The notes: generated from the sequence alone by a model not told the origin. Shown: positions 51,091 through 60,922, counted from the first letter of the stretch. The stretch: 64,000 nucleotides of DNA from Gluconacetobacter diazotrophicus PA1 5 (GCF_000021325.1 NC_011365.1:930001-994000); one strand, 5' to 3'. Made by a program: numbers and translations.

Positions 51091-51116
51091 TATATAACAT
51101 TTTCGATAGTTATATA
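51091..51116. promoter_or_regulatory. Spaced TATATAAC...GTTATATA inverted repeat
   Basis: TATATAAC and GTTATATA are separated by 10 bases and lie about 80-105 bases upstream of the peroxiredoxin start. They are the same two half-sites as in the 50912 palindrome, in the opposite arrangement. Confidence 0.45.
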
Positions 51117-51194
51117 TTGAAAAGAACGACCGAATGCCGTTATCTGGTGTCCTGCCGGCATGGCGGCCATCACAGGCAAGGGGAATCCAGTCCA

Positions 51195-51827
51195 ATGACC
51201 ATTCATCTCGGGGAGATCGCTCCCGATTTCGAGCAGGAAACCACCTTCGGCCCGATCCGCTTCCATGACTGGCTGGGCGATTCCTGGGGCATCCTGTTCA
51301 GCCACCCCAAGGATTTCACGCCGGTCTGCACGACGGAACTCGGCGCCGTCGCGAAGCTGGCACCCGAATGGGCGAAACGGAATACCAAGGTGATCGGCCT
51401 GTCCGTCGATCCGGTCGGCAGCCATTCGGAATGGGAGAGCGATATCGCCCGGAGCCAGGGGGCGTCGGTCAATTTCCCGATCATCGCCGACGCGGACGGA
51501 ACGGTCGCGGCCCTGTACGACATGATCCATCCGTCGGCCGATCCCAAGGTGACGGTCCGCACGGTCTTCATCATCGATCCCAGCAAGAAGGTCCGCCTGA
51601 CGCTGACCTACCCGCCGTCGGCCGGCCGGAACTTCGACGAAGTGCTGCGGGTGCTGGACAGCCTGCAACTGACCGACGCCCACAAGGTCACGACCCCGGC
51701 CAACTGGACGAACGGCGACGAAGTCATCATCGCGCCCTCGGTCGGCGACGAACAGGCCCGTAGCCTTTTTCCCGCCGGCTGGAAGACGGTGCTGCCCTAT
51801 CTGCGGCTTGTCCCGCAACCGCGATAG
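51195..51827 (+). CDS. 1-Cys peroxiredoxin (Prx6/LsfA-type)
   Basis: This 210-residue thiol peroxidase reduces peroxides. The peroxidatic cysteine is Cys45 in SHPKDFTPVCTTEL. GLSVDPVGSHSEWESDI follows, and the long C-terminal extension (ANWTNGDEVIIAPSVGDEQA) is typical of the Prx6/AhpC-C class. In pseudomonads such proteins (LsfA) are induced by sulfur starvation, which fits the neighbours. ATG 51195 has AAGGGGAA upstream. The in-frame upstream region back to 50946 is A/T-rich and not coding-like. Confidence 0.94.
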   Translation: MTIHLGEIAPDFEQETTFGPIRFHDWLGDSWGILFSHPKDFTPVCTTELGAVAKLAPEWAKRNTKVIGLSVDPVGSHSEWESDIARSQGASVNFPIIADADGTVAALYDMIHPSADPKVTVRTVFIIDPSKKVRLTLTYPPSAGRNFDEVLRVLDSLQLTDAHKVTTPANWTNGDEVIIAPSVGDEQARSLFPAGWKTVLPYLRLVPQPR

Positions 51828-51847
51828 CGCGTTTCAGGATACAGGCC

Positions 51848-52327
51848 ATGGCGCTCTTCCCCGGCTGGACCGCACCGGATTTCACGATCGATACGGCACT
51901 GGGGCCGGTCCGCTTCCACGCGTGGCTGGCCGGGGGGTGGGGCATCGTCGTCACCCACCCGGACGATTACAGCCCGCAGAGCCTGCGCAGCGCCGTTGCC
52001 TGGGCCCGGTCCGGCGCGCGGCCGGTCCGGCTGCTCGGCCTGGCATCGTCAGGCCACGAAGCAAGGCAGGTCGAAAGCCTGGAGTTTCCGATCATCCAGG
52101 ACGGCGCCGAAGGTGTCGCCGCCCTCTGGCGCGGCTTCAGCGTGGATGTCGGACCGGCCGGCACGACGCTGGACGAACATATGGTGTTCGTCCTGGACCC
52201 GGCCCGGACGATCCGGACGACGGTGTCCTATCCCCCGTCGCGCAACCGGGACTTCGCTGAAATCATCCAGGTCGTGGAAGCCTGCGATACGGGCTGTGCC
52301 GCACTACGCGACAGACGTGCGGCCTGA
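51848..52327 (+). CDS. Peroxiredoxin-like protein lacking the catalytic cysteine
   Basis: This 159-residue protein aligns with the gene just before it: PGWTAPDFTIDTALGPVRFH against the Prx start, then THPDDYSPQSLRSA where the true enzyme has SHPKDFTPVCTTEL. The peroxidatic Cys45 is replaced by Ser45 at the identical position, and the C-terminal dimerisation extension is missing. It retains SYPPSRNRDFAEIIQVVEA, matching the end of the Prx core. It is probably a diverged tandem duplicate without peroxidase activity and may act as a partner or sensor. A conventional start and normal codon use argue against a mere pseudogene. Confidence 0.82.
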   Translation: MALFPGWTAPDFTIDTALGPVRFHAWLAGGWGIVVTHPDDYSPQSLRSAVAWARSGARPVRLLGLASSGHEARQVESLEFPIIQDGAEGVAALWRGFSVDVGPAGTTLDEHMVFVLDPARTIRTTVSYPPSRNRDFAEIIQVVEACDTGCAALRDRRAA

Positions 52328-52383
52328 AGCCCCGAACCGCAAAATCACCGACCATGACCATTATCGATCCCGGAGGCACAGCG

Positions 52384-52995
52384 ATGTCGGCCGTCGATTC
52401 CCCGAATCACGTCACCCCCGCGCTGGCGCTTCTCTCGGCTTTCGAAATCGTGATCGTGCCCGGCCTCCACGGCTCCTGTCCCGATCACTGGCAGTCCCGG
52501 TGGGAGAACGCCCTGCGCCTGCAGGGTGTCACGGTACGCCGGGTCATCCAGCGCGACTGGGCGAATCCCACCTATCAGGCATGGAGCAACGGTCTGCGCC
52601 ATGCCTTGCAGGCCTGCCGGCGCCCGGCCATCCTTGTCGCGCACAGTCTCGGCGCCGTCCTGGTGGCGCGGCGGGCGTCCGAACACCGCCTGGGGCGCGC
52701 GGTCGGCGCCCTGCTGGTAGCGCCCGCCGATGTCGAGCACTATGCCGGGCCGGACGCCCGCCGGGTCACCGGTTTCGCCCCGCTGCCGGGTGTCCGGCTG
52801 CCGCTACCCTCCATCCTGGTCGCCAGCCGGAACGACGAATGGCTGTCGCCGGCCCGCGCCGCGACCCTGGCGACACGGTGGGGATCGACATTGATCGATG
52901 CCGGGCGGATCGGGCATATCGGCAGCGCATCGGGCGTCGGGCTGTGGCCGGACGGATTGTCGGCCCTGCTGCAACTGGCGCACGCGCTGCCTTGA
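52384..52995 (+). CDS. RBBP9/YdeN-family serine hydrolase
   Basis: This 203-residue alpha/beta hydrolase of the small RBBP9 class has the family start IVIVPGLHGSCPDHWQSRWE, the nucleophile Ser88 in VAHSLGA, an acid in SRNDEW and a histidine in IGHIGSASG. Substrates of this class are poorly known. ATG 52384 was chosen because GGAGG lies seven bases upstream; ATG 52354 has none. It lies between the peroxiredoxin pair and the methionine importer on the same strand, as part of the same probable operon. Confidence 0.88.
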   Translation: MSAVDSPNHVTPALALLSAFEIVIVPGLHGSCPDHWQSRWENALRLQGVTVRRVIQRDWANPTYQAWSNGLRHALQACRRPAILVAHSLGAVLVARRASEHRLGRAVGALLVAPADVEHYAGPDARRVTGFAPLPGVRLPLPSILVASRNDEWLSPARAATLATRWGSTLIDAGRIGHIGSASGVGLWPDGLSALLQLAHALP

Positions 52996-53027
52996 CGCCG
53001 CCAGCCGTTTCACTTCAAGGAGTGCCA

Positions 53028-53840
53028 ATGACGCCCCCGTTGCCCCTGCGCCGCCGTTCGCTGCTTGCCCTGCTGGCCGCGACACCCTTTTCGCATGTCG
53101 CCCACGCGGCCGCGCCGACGACCCTGCGGATCGGCATCATGGCTGGCGAGGATGAAGATATCTGGCGTATCGCCGCCGTCCATGCCGCCCAGGCCGGCCT
53201 GATGCTGAAGGTCGTCACGTTCTCGGACTACAACGCGCCCAACGAGGCACTGGCCGACCATGAACTGGACGCCAACGCCTTCCAGCACGGGCCGTTCCTG
53301 TCGGCCCAGATCGCGGCGCGCGGCTATCGCATCGTTGCGGTCGGCAATACCTACTTCTCGCCGATCGGCCTGTATTCCAGCCGCTGGAAATCGGTCAGGG
53401 ACCTGCCCGGCGGCGCCGTGATCGGCGTCCCCAACGACCCGAGCAACGAAGGGCGCGCCCTGCATCTGCTTGAATCGCTGGGCCTGTTCACCCTGACCCC
53501 CTCGGCGGGCCTTCTGCCCACCGCGCTGGATATCGCCGACAATCCGCGCAACGTGACCATCAAGGAACTGGATGCCGGGATGGTGGGCCGCGCGCTGCCC
53601 GACCTGGACGCGGCGGTGGTCAATACCGACTGGGCCCTCAAGGCCGGTATCCAGGTCAGCCGGCAGCGGATCGGCCAGGAAGCACTGGCCGGCAACCCCT
53701 ACGTCAACTTCATCGCCGTCAACGCGCAGGACGAGCACGCCCCCTGGGTCGCCCCGCTGGTCCATGCCTTCCAGCAGCCGGACGTCCGCCAGGGAATCCT
53801 GGACGTCTACCATGGTGCGATCGTTCCGGCATGGGGATGA
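53028..53840 (+). CDS. metQ: MetQ/NlpA-type ABC binding protein
   Basis: This is a 270-residue periplasmic binding protein for methionine or a related sulfur compound. The leader LRRRSLLALLAATPFSHVAHA ends without a lipobox cysteine, so it is probably a soluble periplasmic protein rather than a lipoprotein. Family segments include VTFSDYNAPNEALADHELDANAFQH, GLYSSRWKSVRDLPGGAVIGVPND and NPYVNFIAV. AAGGAG precedes ATG 53028. The gene is followed by metN with a 10-base overlap. Confidence 0.92.
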   Translation: MTPPLPLRRRSLLALLAATPFSHVAHAAAPTTLRIGIMAGEDEDIWRIAAVHAAQAGLMLKVVTFSDYNAPNEALADHELDANAFQHGPFLSAQIAARGYRIVAVGNTYFSPIGLYSSRWKSVRDLPGGAVIGVPNDPSNEGRALHLLESLGLFTLTPSAGLLPTALDIADNPRNVTIKELDAGMVGRALPDLDAAVVNTDWALKAGIQVSRQRIGQEALAGNPYVNFIAVNAQDEHAPWVAPLVHAFQQPDVRQGILDVYHGAIVPAWG

Positions 53841-54865
53841 GCCTTCTGCGGGTCGAGCACGCGTCGCGCCGCTTCGCCGGCCATACCGCGCTTCAGGATA
53901 TCGATTTCGAGGTCCATCCCGGCGAGATTCTGGGCGTCATCGGCCGGTCGGGCGCGGGCAAGACGACATTGCTGCGCTGCCTGAGCGGCCTGGAACGGCC
54001 GGACAGCGGCCGGATCGTGATCGAAGGCGAGGACATCACCGCCCTGCCGGAAAGCCGGCTGGTGCAGGTCCGGCGGCGCATCGGGCTGGTGTTCCAGCAT
54101 TTCAACCTGCTGCAGTCCCGGACCGTCGCCGGCAACGTCGCGCTGCCGCTGGAAATCGCGGGCGTGCCGAAAGCCGCACGCGCGGCGCGGGTGGCGGAAC
54201 TGATCGAACTGGTCGGGCTGTCCGGGCACAAACGGAAACGGCCCAGCCAGTTGTCGGGCGGCCAGAAACAGCGCGTGGGCATTGCCCGGGCCCTGGCCGC
54301 GCAGCCGGCGCTGCTGTTGTGCGACGAGGCCACATCGGCGCTGGACCCCGAAACGACCGTCTCGATTCTCGACCTCCTCCTCGACATCAACCGGCGGCTC
54401 GGGCTGACCATCATCCTGATCACGCATGAGATGGAGGTCATCCGTCGCATCGCCCGGCGCGTCCTGGTCCTGGACCAGGGCCGGATCGTCGAGGACGGCC
54501 CGACCGCCGCGCTGCTGGGCGGCGCGACCCGCCACCCAGTCACGCGCGCCTTCCTGTCCGAAGGCCGGCCCCGCGTTCCGGACGATGTGATGGACGCCCT
54601 GCGCGACGCGCCATCCCAGGGCGCCCATCCGGTCCTGCACGTCGTCCTGGACGCGCCGGCAGGCCAGACGCCCCTTCTGTCCACGCTGGGCCGCCGCTTC
54701 GGACTGGACGTGACGGTCGTGCAGGCAACGGTCGGCGACATCTCGGGCCGTGCCGGCGCCGAATTCGTCCTGCGCCTGTCGGACCAGTCCGCCGAGGCGC
54801 TCGATTTCATCCGGCAGGCCAGCCAGTCCATGGAGGTGATCGGGTATGTCCCGGCTGATCGTTGA
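53831..54865 (+). CDS. metN: MetN-type ABC ATPase with C-terminal NIL domain
   Basis: This is a 344-residue ATPase of the methionine uptake family. Walker A is GRSGAGKTT near residue 40, Q-loop LVFQHFNLLQSRTV, signature LSGGQKQRVGIARAL, Walker B LLCDEATSALD and switch ITHEMEVI. Residues from about 270 form the NIL substrate-sensing domain, which mediates inhibition of uptake by internal methionine in the family. It overlaps metI by 20 bases. Confidence 0.95.
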   Translation: MGMSLLRVEHASRRFAGHTALQDIDFEVHPGEILGVIGRSGAGKTTLLRCLSGLERPDSGRIVIEGEDITALPESRLVQVRRRIGLVFQHFNLLQSRTVAGNVALPLEIAGVPKAARAARVAELIELVGLSGHKRKRPSQLSGGQKQRVGIARALAAQPALLLCDEATSALDPETTVSILDLLLDINRRLGLTIILITHEMEVIRRIARRVLVLDQGRIVEDGPTAALLGGATRHPVTRAFLSEGRPRVPDDVMDALRDAPSQGAHPVLHVVLDAPAGQTPLLSTLGRRFGLDVTVVQATVGDISGRAGAEFVLRLSDQSAEALDFIRQASQSMEVIGYVPADR

Positions 54866-55493
54866 TCTGGTCCTGCGCGCGACGGTCGAGACGCTGGACA
54901 TGGTGCTGGCATCGGGCCTGATCGCGGTCATCGGCGGCCTGCCGCTGGCGGTCCTGCTGGTCGCGACCGCACCGGGCGGCTTGTATCCGCTGCCGGCACT
55001 CTCGCGTATCCTCGGCCTGGGTATCGACGCGGTCCGGGCCGTGCCCTTCATGATCCTGCTGGTGCTGCTGATTCCGCTGACGCGTCTGGTCGCCGGGACC
55101 ACCCTGGGCACCGGGGCCGCGATCGTGCCGCTGGCGATCGCCGCCGTGCCCTATTTCGCCCGCATCGCCGAGGTTTCGCTGCGCGAGGTCGATCGCGGCC
55201 TGGTCGATGCGGTGCGCGCGATGGGCGGCACGCGCTGGATGGTCGTCCGCTACGTCCTGCTGCCGGAGGCCCTGCCCGGCCTGATCTCGGGCTTCACCGT
55301 CACGCTGGTCACACTCGTCGGCGCCTCGGCCATGGCGGGCGTCATCGGTGCCGGCGGGCTGGGCGACCTGGCGATCCGCTACGGCTACCAGCGATTCAAC
55401 ACCCAGGTGATGCTGTCGGTCGTGGCCGTGCTGATCGTCATGGTCACCATCATCCAGTTGATCGGAAACCTCGCGGCGCGACGGCTCCGCTAG
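54846..55493 (+). CDS. metI: MetI-type ABC permease
   Basis: This 215-residue membrane protein has five helices. It shows the MetI signature RAVPFMILLVLLIPLTRL and the coupling-helix loop VDAVRAMGGTRWMVVRYVLLP, then VTLVGASAMAGVIGAGGLGDLA. It completes the metQNI set and is the last gene of the rightward operon; fucI converges from the other side 23 bases on. Confidence 0.95.
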   Translation: MSRLIVDLVLRATVETLDMVLASGLIAVIGGLPLAVLLVATAPGGLYPLPALSRILGLGIDAVRAVPFMILLVLLIPLTRLVAGTTLGTGAAIVPLAIAAVPYFARIAEVSLREVDRGLVDAVRAMGGTRWMVVRYVLLPEALPGLISGFTVTLVTLVGASAMAGVIGAGGLGDLAIRYGYQRFNTQVMLSVVAVLIVMVTIIQLIGNLAARRLR

Positions 55494-55516
55494 AGCCAAA
55501 AACAGGGCCTGAGCCG

Positions 55517-57289
55517 TCAGCCCCTGCGCCCGTATAGCGGGCCGAGGGCGGCGCAGGCGCGATAGTCCTGTCCTTCCTTGTCGGAACCGAACGCCCCCCA
55601 GAGGCTGGGGCGATCGATCGCCGCTTCGTCCAGGTTGTGCATGCACACCGGAATCCTCAGCATGGCGGCGAGCGCCACGAAGTCCGCGCCCACGTGCCCG
55701 TGCGCGAGCACGGCATGGTTCGCCCCCCATGACGCCATGACGGAATAGACGTCGCGGAACGCGCCATGCCCCGTCAGCCGCGGCACGAACCAGGTCGTCG
55801 GCCAGCTCGGGTCCGTGCGGGCTTCCAGGGCCGCATGCACGGCAGGCGGCAGGTCCACGCTCCAGCCTTCCGCGATCTGCAGCACCGGACCGATTCCGGC
55901 GACCAGGTTCAGCCGCACCATGGTGAAGGCCACGCCACCCCGTGTCACGAAATGGCTGGAAAAGCCGCCGCCCCGGAAATATTCCTCCAGTCCCGGGCAC
56001 CAGTCCGTCGCGGCCAGCAGGGCGGAGATATCGTCCTCGTCCACCTGCCAGTGCGGCTTGATCGTGGGCGCACCCTGCGCGTCGCGCACGGCGCAGGACC
56101 CGTCCAGCGCGGCCGCGCCCGAGTTGATCAGATGCAGGATTCCACCCGCGCTTTTGCCTTCCAGCCGGTGTCCCGTCACCCGCTGCACCGCCTCGGGCGA
56201 CCAGAACGTGCGCACATCGGCGAAAATCTGGGCCTTGCCGCTCATCAGCAGGCCGAACAGCATGGTCGCCCCGTTCAGGCAATCATTCTCGGTCGCCAGG
56301 ATACTGGGTGCGCGCGCGCCGCTCCAGTCGAACGAGCTGTTCAGCAATGCCTCCGCGACATCGGCGTTCGGATACTGGTCGGTCCAGTGACGCTGCCCCT
56401 GGAAACCCGCCGCGATCGCGTCATAGCCCAGCGCCTCTTCCGCCCACCCCATTGCCGCCAGACGCGCGTTGCCGTGCATCATGTCGCGAATGCACAGGGT
56501 CATCGCCAGGCTTTCCGACAGGATTTCGCGTTTCCCGGCCGCGTCACGCGGACGGGCGTTGCGCTCGATGCCGAAACGGAACCGCGCGTCCGCCCAGGCC
56601 TGGGCGGTCTCCAGTTCCGCCGTGTCGTAGATTTTCCTGTCGAGCCGGCGCCGCAATTCCGTCATGTCCACGGCCTGCACGCGCATGTCCAGCCACGACC
56701 GGAAAAAGGCGTGATCGACGATCGACCCCGCTATTCCCATCGACACGCCGCCGATCGACAGGTAGGTGCGCCCGCGCATCGTGGCGACCGCAAGCCCCGC
56801 GCGGGCAAACCGCAGCAGTTTTTCCCGCACGTCGGGCGGGATCGCCTCGTCGCCGGAATCCTGGACATCCCGTCCATAGATGGAAAAGGCGGGCAGCCCC
56901 TTCTGGTTATGGGCCGCCAGCGCCGCCGCCAGATAGACCGCGCCCGGCCGTTCCGTGCCGTTGAAGCCCCAGATCGCCTTCTGGCGTTCCGGCACCATGT
57001 CGATGGTCTCCGCCCCGTAACACCAGCACGGAGTCACCGAAATCGACAGTCCGACATGCGCGGACGCGAATTTCTCTTCGCACGCCGCGGCTTCGGCGTA
57101 TCCCGCGATGCAGGTGTCGGCGATCACGCACTCCACGGCCTCGCCCCCGGCATGACGCAATTCCGAGGTCAGGAACGCGGCCGTGCGGTGGGCCATCGCC
57201 ATCGTGACGTCTTCAAGCGATTCGCGAATGCCGCCGCGCCGCCCGTCGATGATCGGGCGGATGCCGATTTTCGGCAAAGATCTGTTCAT
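55517..57289 (-). CDS. fucI: L-fucose isomerase
   Basis: This 590-residue enzyme (E. coli: 591) interconverts L-fucose and L-fuculose; the family also acts on D-arabinose. Metal and catalytic residues lie in [14 protein letters not shown] (Glu), [12 protein letters not shown] (Asp) and [15 protein letters not shown] (His). The start [20 protein letters not shown] and [13 protein letters not shown] are also characteristic. It is the last gene of the leftward sugar importer operon, 13 bases after the binding-protein gene. Confidence 0.96.
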   Translation of the reverse strand: MNRSLPKIGIRPIIDGRRGGIRESLEDVTMAMAHRTAAFLTSELRHAGGEAVECVIADTCIAGYAEAAACEEKFASAHVGLSISVTPCWCYGAETIDMVPERQKAIWGFNGTERPGAVYLAAALAAHNQKGLPAFSIYGRDVQDSGDEAIPPDVREKLLRFARAGLAVATMRGRTYLSIGGVSMGIAGSIVDHAFFRSWLDMRVQAVDMTELRRRLDRKIYDTAELETAQAWADARFRFGIERNARPRDAAGKREILSESLAMTLCIRDMMHGNARLAAMGWAEEALGYDAIAAGFQGQRHWTDQYPNADVAEALLNSSFDWSGARAPSILATENDCLNGATMLFGLLMSGKAQIFADVRTFWSPEAVQRVTGHRLEGKSAGGILHLINSGAAALDGSCAVRDAQGAPTIKPHWQVDEDDISALLAATDWCPGLEEYFRGGGFSSHFVTRGGVAFTMVRLNLVAGIGPVLQIAEGWSVDLPPAVHAALEARTDPSWPTTWFVPRLTGHGAFRDVYSVMASWGANHAVLAHGHVGADFVALAAMLRIPVCMHNLDEAAIDRPSLWGAFGSDKEGQDYRACAALGPLYGRRG

Positions 57290-57302
57290 GACATCCTCCC
57301 GA

Positions 57303-58247
57303 TCAATACAGAACCTGCTTGGCTTCCGGCGAATCCAGGTTCGCCCTGGTCACGAAGACCACGCCCGTGTTGACATATTTGGTGGGCTTCGCCCCCGTCA
57401 GGACGCCGATCGCCGTCTCGACCCCCTTCGCGCCCATCGCGTAGGACCCTTGCACGGCAAGCAACTGGAACGTGCCGCTCCTGACGAACCCCTGTTCGTC
57501 CTCGTTTCCATCAAAGGCGATGGCGTAGAGCTTTCCGCTTTTTCCCGCCTGCTGGATCGCACGGCCCACGCCCACCGCCGTCATCTCGTTGGCGGCGAAA
57601 ATACCCTTCAGATCGGGGTTCGAGGCCAGCACGTCGGTCGTCTGGTTCATGGCCAGGGCCATCTGGGACTGCGAATAGAAGGGACCGACGATCTGGATAT
57701 GCGAATGTTCGGCGATATATTTCCTGAATCCGCCGACCCGGCCGATTTCAGACCCCACACCCGGCACATACGACATGATCGCGACCTTGCCGGTCTGTCC
57801 GACATGATCGACCATTTCCTTGCCCAGCGCCTCGCCCGCCGCCTCGTTGTCGGTCGCGAGGAAGGACTGGTAATATTTGGCACCCGAATCAGAAATCATG
57901 CTGTCGATCAGCACGACGGGAATATGCGCCTCCCACGCCTTGCGGATGGAGGGCACCAGAGCATCCGGATCGGACGGGGCCAGCACGATGGCCGCGACCT
58001 TCTGCGTCACGGCGTCGGCGACCATGTTGACCTGGTCCGCGACCGCGGATTCGGACGTCGGTCCCTGAAAGGTCATCGTATAGTTCTCTACCTTCGCAAC
58101 GGCGTCGGCGGCGCCCTTTCGGACGTTCTGCCAGTAGTTGGAATTGGCGGTCTTGACGATGACCGCGATCCCGCGATCCGCCGCATGGGCCTGCCCCACG
58201 GCAACGGCGGCGCACAGCATTGTCGCCGCGCATAAAAGACGTCTCAT
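57303..58247 (-). CDS. Sugar ABC transporter binding protein, type-1 (fucose-region)
   Basis: This 314-residue periplasmic binding protein has the signal peptide [20 protein letters not shown], cut near AHA-AD. Sugar-binding family segments are [39 protein letters not shown] and [16 protein letters not shown], with AFDGNEDE at the hinge. The linkage with fucI suggests L-fucose or a similar sugar. ATG 58247 has AGGA upstream. Confidence 0.92.
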   Translation of the reverse strand: MRRLLCAATMLCAAVAVGQAHAADRGIAVIVKTANSNYWQNVRKGAADAVAKVENYTMTFQGPTSESAVADQVNMVADAVTQKVAAIVLAPSDPDALVPSIRKAWEAHIPVVLIDSMISDSGAKYYQSFLATDNEAAGEALGKEMVDHVGQTGKVAIMSYVPGVGSEIGRVGGFRKYIAEHSHIQIVGPFYSQSQMALAMNQTTDVLASNPDLKGIFAANEMTAVGVGRAIQQAGKSGKLYAIAFDGNEDEQGFVRSGTFQLLAVQGSYAMGAKGVETAIGVLTGAKPTKYVNTGVVFVTRANLDSPEAKQVLY

Positions 58248-58313
58248 GTTCGATTCCTGTTTTCTTCTTGTTATCGGTCGCCGAGCCACGGAGCAGCATA
58301 CGGCCCGTATCAT

Positions 58314-59363
58314 TCACCGCTTCATTCGCATCTGATCGATCCAGACCGTCCCGATGATGACCAGTCCGATGACGATCTGCTGGATGAAGTAGGAAACGCC
58401 GTTCATGTTCAGGCCATTGCGAAGGATGCCGATCACGAACGCGCCGATCATGGTACCGGAAATCGTCCCGACCCCACCCATCAGGGACGTACCGCCGATC
58501 ACGGCGCTGGCGATCGCATCCATTTCGGCCGCGATGCCTTCATTCGGCTGCGCGGTCACCAGGCGTGACATCAGGACACATCCGGCCAGCCCGGCCAGCA
58601 GCCCCGACATGCCATAGGCCACCATCTTGACCCGCGCCACGTTGACGCCGGAAAGCCGCGCGGCCTCGCTGCTGGACCCCACGGCATAGGCATGCCGTCC
58701 GATCGGCATCCGGCCGAGCATGATGGCCACGACCACGGCGAGCACGACCATCAGGATGACGGGATAGGGAATCCCCACGAACACCACGTTCGGAAACCCG
58801 TCGCTGCCGTCGCGAACGATCCGGAACAGGGCGCCGTTTCCCAGCACCCCGAACGCATCCCCCAGCCCGGAAACCGGCCGTGCCCCGGTGATCTGCAACG
58901 CCACGCCGCGCGCGACCATCATCATGCCAAGCGTCGCGATGAACGGCGGCAGCTTCATCCATGTGATGATGATCCCGTTGATGGCGCCGCACGCGCCGCC
59001 GGTCAGGATTCCGATGGCGAAACCCAGGGGAACCGGAACCCCGGCCTTCACCGCGAGCGCCGCGACCACGCCGGACAGGGCAAGCACCGACCCCACGGAC
59101 AGGTCGATGCCGCCGGTAATGATCACGCAGGTGGCGCCGATCCCCAGATAGGCGATCTGCGTGGTCTGCAGCGCGACGGTCAGCCCGTTATCTACCGAAA
59201 AGAACGCGCGCGACGTGAGGGCGAAAATCACGATCATCACGACCAGGCTGCCCAGGGCCGCGAATTTCTGGATCAGGTCCTTCTGTCGGTCGGACAACCG
59301 GCGCGCGGGTATAAGGGGCGGACGCCCTTCATGCTGCGGAACTGTTTTTGATGCCTGAAGCAT
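58314..59363 (-). CDS. Sugar ABC transporter permease (RbsC-like, fucose-region)
   Basis: This 349-residue RbsC-family permease has about nine helices. Motifs: ITGGIDLSVGSVLALSG near residue 83, FIATLGMMMVARGVAL, YAVGSSSEAARLSGVN and AVIGGTSLMGGVGT. Its start overlaps the ATPase gene end by 35 bases; a later in-frame start is possible but less well placed. Confidence 0.93.
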   Translation of the reverse strand: MLQASKTVPQHEGRPPLIPARRLSDRQKDLIQKFAALGSLVVMIVIFALTSRAFFSVDNGLTVALQTTQIAYLGIGATCVIITGGIDLSVGSVLALSGVVAALAVKAGVPVPLGFAIGILTGGACGAINGIIITWMKLPPFIATLGMMMVARGVALQITGARPVSGLGDAFGVLGNGALFRIVRDGSDGFPNVVFVGIPYPVILMVVLAVVVAIMLGRMPIGRHAYAVGSSSEAARLSGVNVARVKMVAYGMSGLLAGLAGCVLMSRLVTAQPNEGIAAEMDAIASAVIGGTSLMGGVGTISGTMIGAFVIGILRNGLNMNGVSYFIQQIVIGLVIIGTVWIDQMRMKR

Positions 59364-60873
59364 AGGACATGATCTCTTCTTGATTGGTTGTTTTCGTGTC
59401 CAGGACGCCTGTTATGCTTCCCTCGTGAAACACCACGACCCGATCCGTCAGGCCCAGGATCTCCGGCAGTTCCGAGGAAATCACGACGATGCCGATTCCG
59501 CGCGCGGCCAGCGCGTCGATCAGCTTGTAGATGGCAAACTTCGCGCCGACATCGATACCGCGCGTCGGCTCGTCGAAGAACAGGATGCGCGATTCCCGGT
59601 ACAGCCACTTGCCGATGACCACCTTCTGCTGGTTCCCGCCCGACAGCAGGCGTACCGGCTGCGAAACCGACGGCGTCCGGATATCGAGCGAGGCGACCGA
59701 CTGGCGCGCGACTTCCCGTTCCCGATCGGCCCGGATAAGGCCGAACGCATTGGACACATCGTGGATATGCGCAAGCGTGATATTATGCGCGACCGACATG
59801 CCGATCGCCAGGCCGTCGAACTTCCTGTCCTCGGACAGATAGGCGATGCCGTGGGCGATCGCGTCGATCGGCGACCTGATGTCCAGCCGCCTGCCGTCCA
59901 GGATGATGTCACCCGCCTGCGCGGGCTCCGCACCGAAGATCGTGCGCGCGACCTCGGTCCGGCCGGCGCCCATCAGGCCGGCAAAGCCGAGAATTTCTCC
60001 ACGCCGCAATGAAAAGCTGACGTCGCGGAAGGCCGGAAGACGCGTCAGGCCACGGACATCCAGCAGGATCTGATCATCGGGGACCGAAATCCGTTCGGGA
60101 AATTTGTCGCGCAGATCGCGCCCAACCATAAGCCGCACGATCTCGTCGATGCTGATCGCCTCGAAAGGCTGTGTCGCGACATATTTTCCGTCCCGGAATA
60201 TGGTGACGCGATCGACGATATGACGGAATTCGTCAAGACGGTGGGAAATATAGACGATGCCGACGCCCTGGCGCTTCAGTTCGTTCATCACGCGGAACAA
60301 CTGCGTCGTCTCGGCCTCGGTCAGGGACGAGGTGGGCTCGTCCATGATCAGCACATCGGCGTCCAGCGACAGGGCCTTGGCGATTTCCACCATCTGCTGC
60401 CGCGCGACCGACAGGGATTTGACCTGCGCGTCCGGTTCGATATCGACGCCGAGCCTGTCAAGGATTCCGCGCGCCTGCGCGGCCATCTTTGCCCGATCGA
60501 CAAAGGGCCCGCGCCGGGGTTCGCGGGCGAGAAAGATGTTTTCGGCCACGGTCAGGTCGGGAACCAGGTTCAGTTCCTGATGGATCATGGCGATCCCGGC
60601 ATCCTGCGCGTCCTGGATCGAGCCGAAGCGGCAGGGTTGGCCCCGGAAATACAGCGTTCCCTCATCCGGAATGTACAGGCCGGACAGGATCTTCATCAAT
60701 GTCGATTTGCCGGCGCCGTTTTCACCGCAGAGCGCATGCACCTCGCCCGCGCGCAGATGAAAATTCACGCCGTCCAGCGCCAGCACACCCGGGAACCGCT
60801 TGGTGATCCCTGTTGCGACCAGCAGGTCCGGCACATCCGGCGCGTCGTCGGCGCTGCCTTGGTTGTCTGTCAT
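59329..60873 (-). CDS. Sugar ABC transporter ATPase, duplicated domain (fucose-region)
   Basis: This is a 514-residue RbsA-type double ATPase. Domain 1 has [24 protein letters not shown] and LIMDEPTSSL; domain 2 has [29 protein letters not shown] and FFDEPTRGID. It heads the operon ATPase-permease-binding protein-fucI. The start faces a LacI-family gene across 147 bases that hold a TGCTAA/TTAGCA operator-like element. Confidence 0.94.
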   Translation of the reverse strand: MTDNQGSADDAPDVPDLLVATGITKRFPGVLALDGVNFHLRAGEVHALCGENGAGKSTLMKILSGLYIPDEGTLYFRGQPCRFGSIQDAQDAGIAMIHQELNLVPDLTVAENIFLAREPRRGPFVDRAKMAAQARGILDRLGVDIEPDAQVKSLSVARQQMVEIAKALSLDADVLIMDEPTSSLTEAETTQLFRVMNELKRQGVGIVYISHRLDEFRHIVDRVTIFRDGKYVATQPFEAISIDEIVRLMVGRDLRDKFPERISVPDDQILLDVRGLTRLPAFRDVSFSLRRGEILGFAGLMGAGRTEVARTIFGAEPAQAGDIILDGRRLDIRSPIDAIAHGIAYLSEDRKFDGLAIGMSVAHNITLAHIHDVSNAFGLIRADREREVARQSVASLDIRTPSVSQPVRLLSGGNQQKVVIGKWLYRESRILFFDEPTRGIDVGAKFAIYKLIDALAARGIGIVVISSELPEILGLTDRVVVFHEGSITGVLDTKTTNQEEIMSYASGIKNSSAA

Positions 60874-60922
60874 AGCCCTCTCCAGGCCCAGCGACTTCGC
60901 TTGATTATTTTCTGTGGTCTTT

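Larger units (their letters stand above)
50667..51194. promoter_or_regulatory. Divergent control region between chaperonin and peroxiredoxin operons
   Basis: About 530 bases, very A/T-rich between 50890 and 51120 in an otherwise GC-rich region. It contains a perfect 17-bp palindrome GTTATATATTATATAAC (50912-50928), a smaller palindrome ATATAATTTATAT (50968-50980), GGTTATAAT near 50996, and an inverted pair TATATAAC (51091-51098) / GTTATATA (51109-51116). The repeated GTTATATA half-site suggests one regulator binding at several places. No credible gene lies in it. Confidence 0.55.

Noticed and set aside
51090..51818. Leftward frame of 242 codons opposite the peroxiredoxin gene
   Set aside because: The peroxiredoxin on the other strand has full family signatures; the antisense frame has none.
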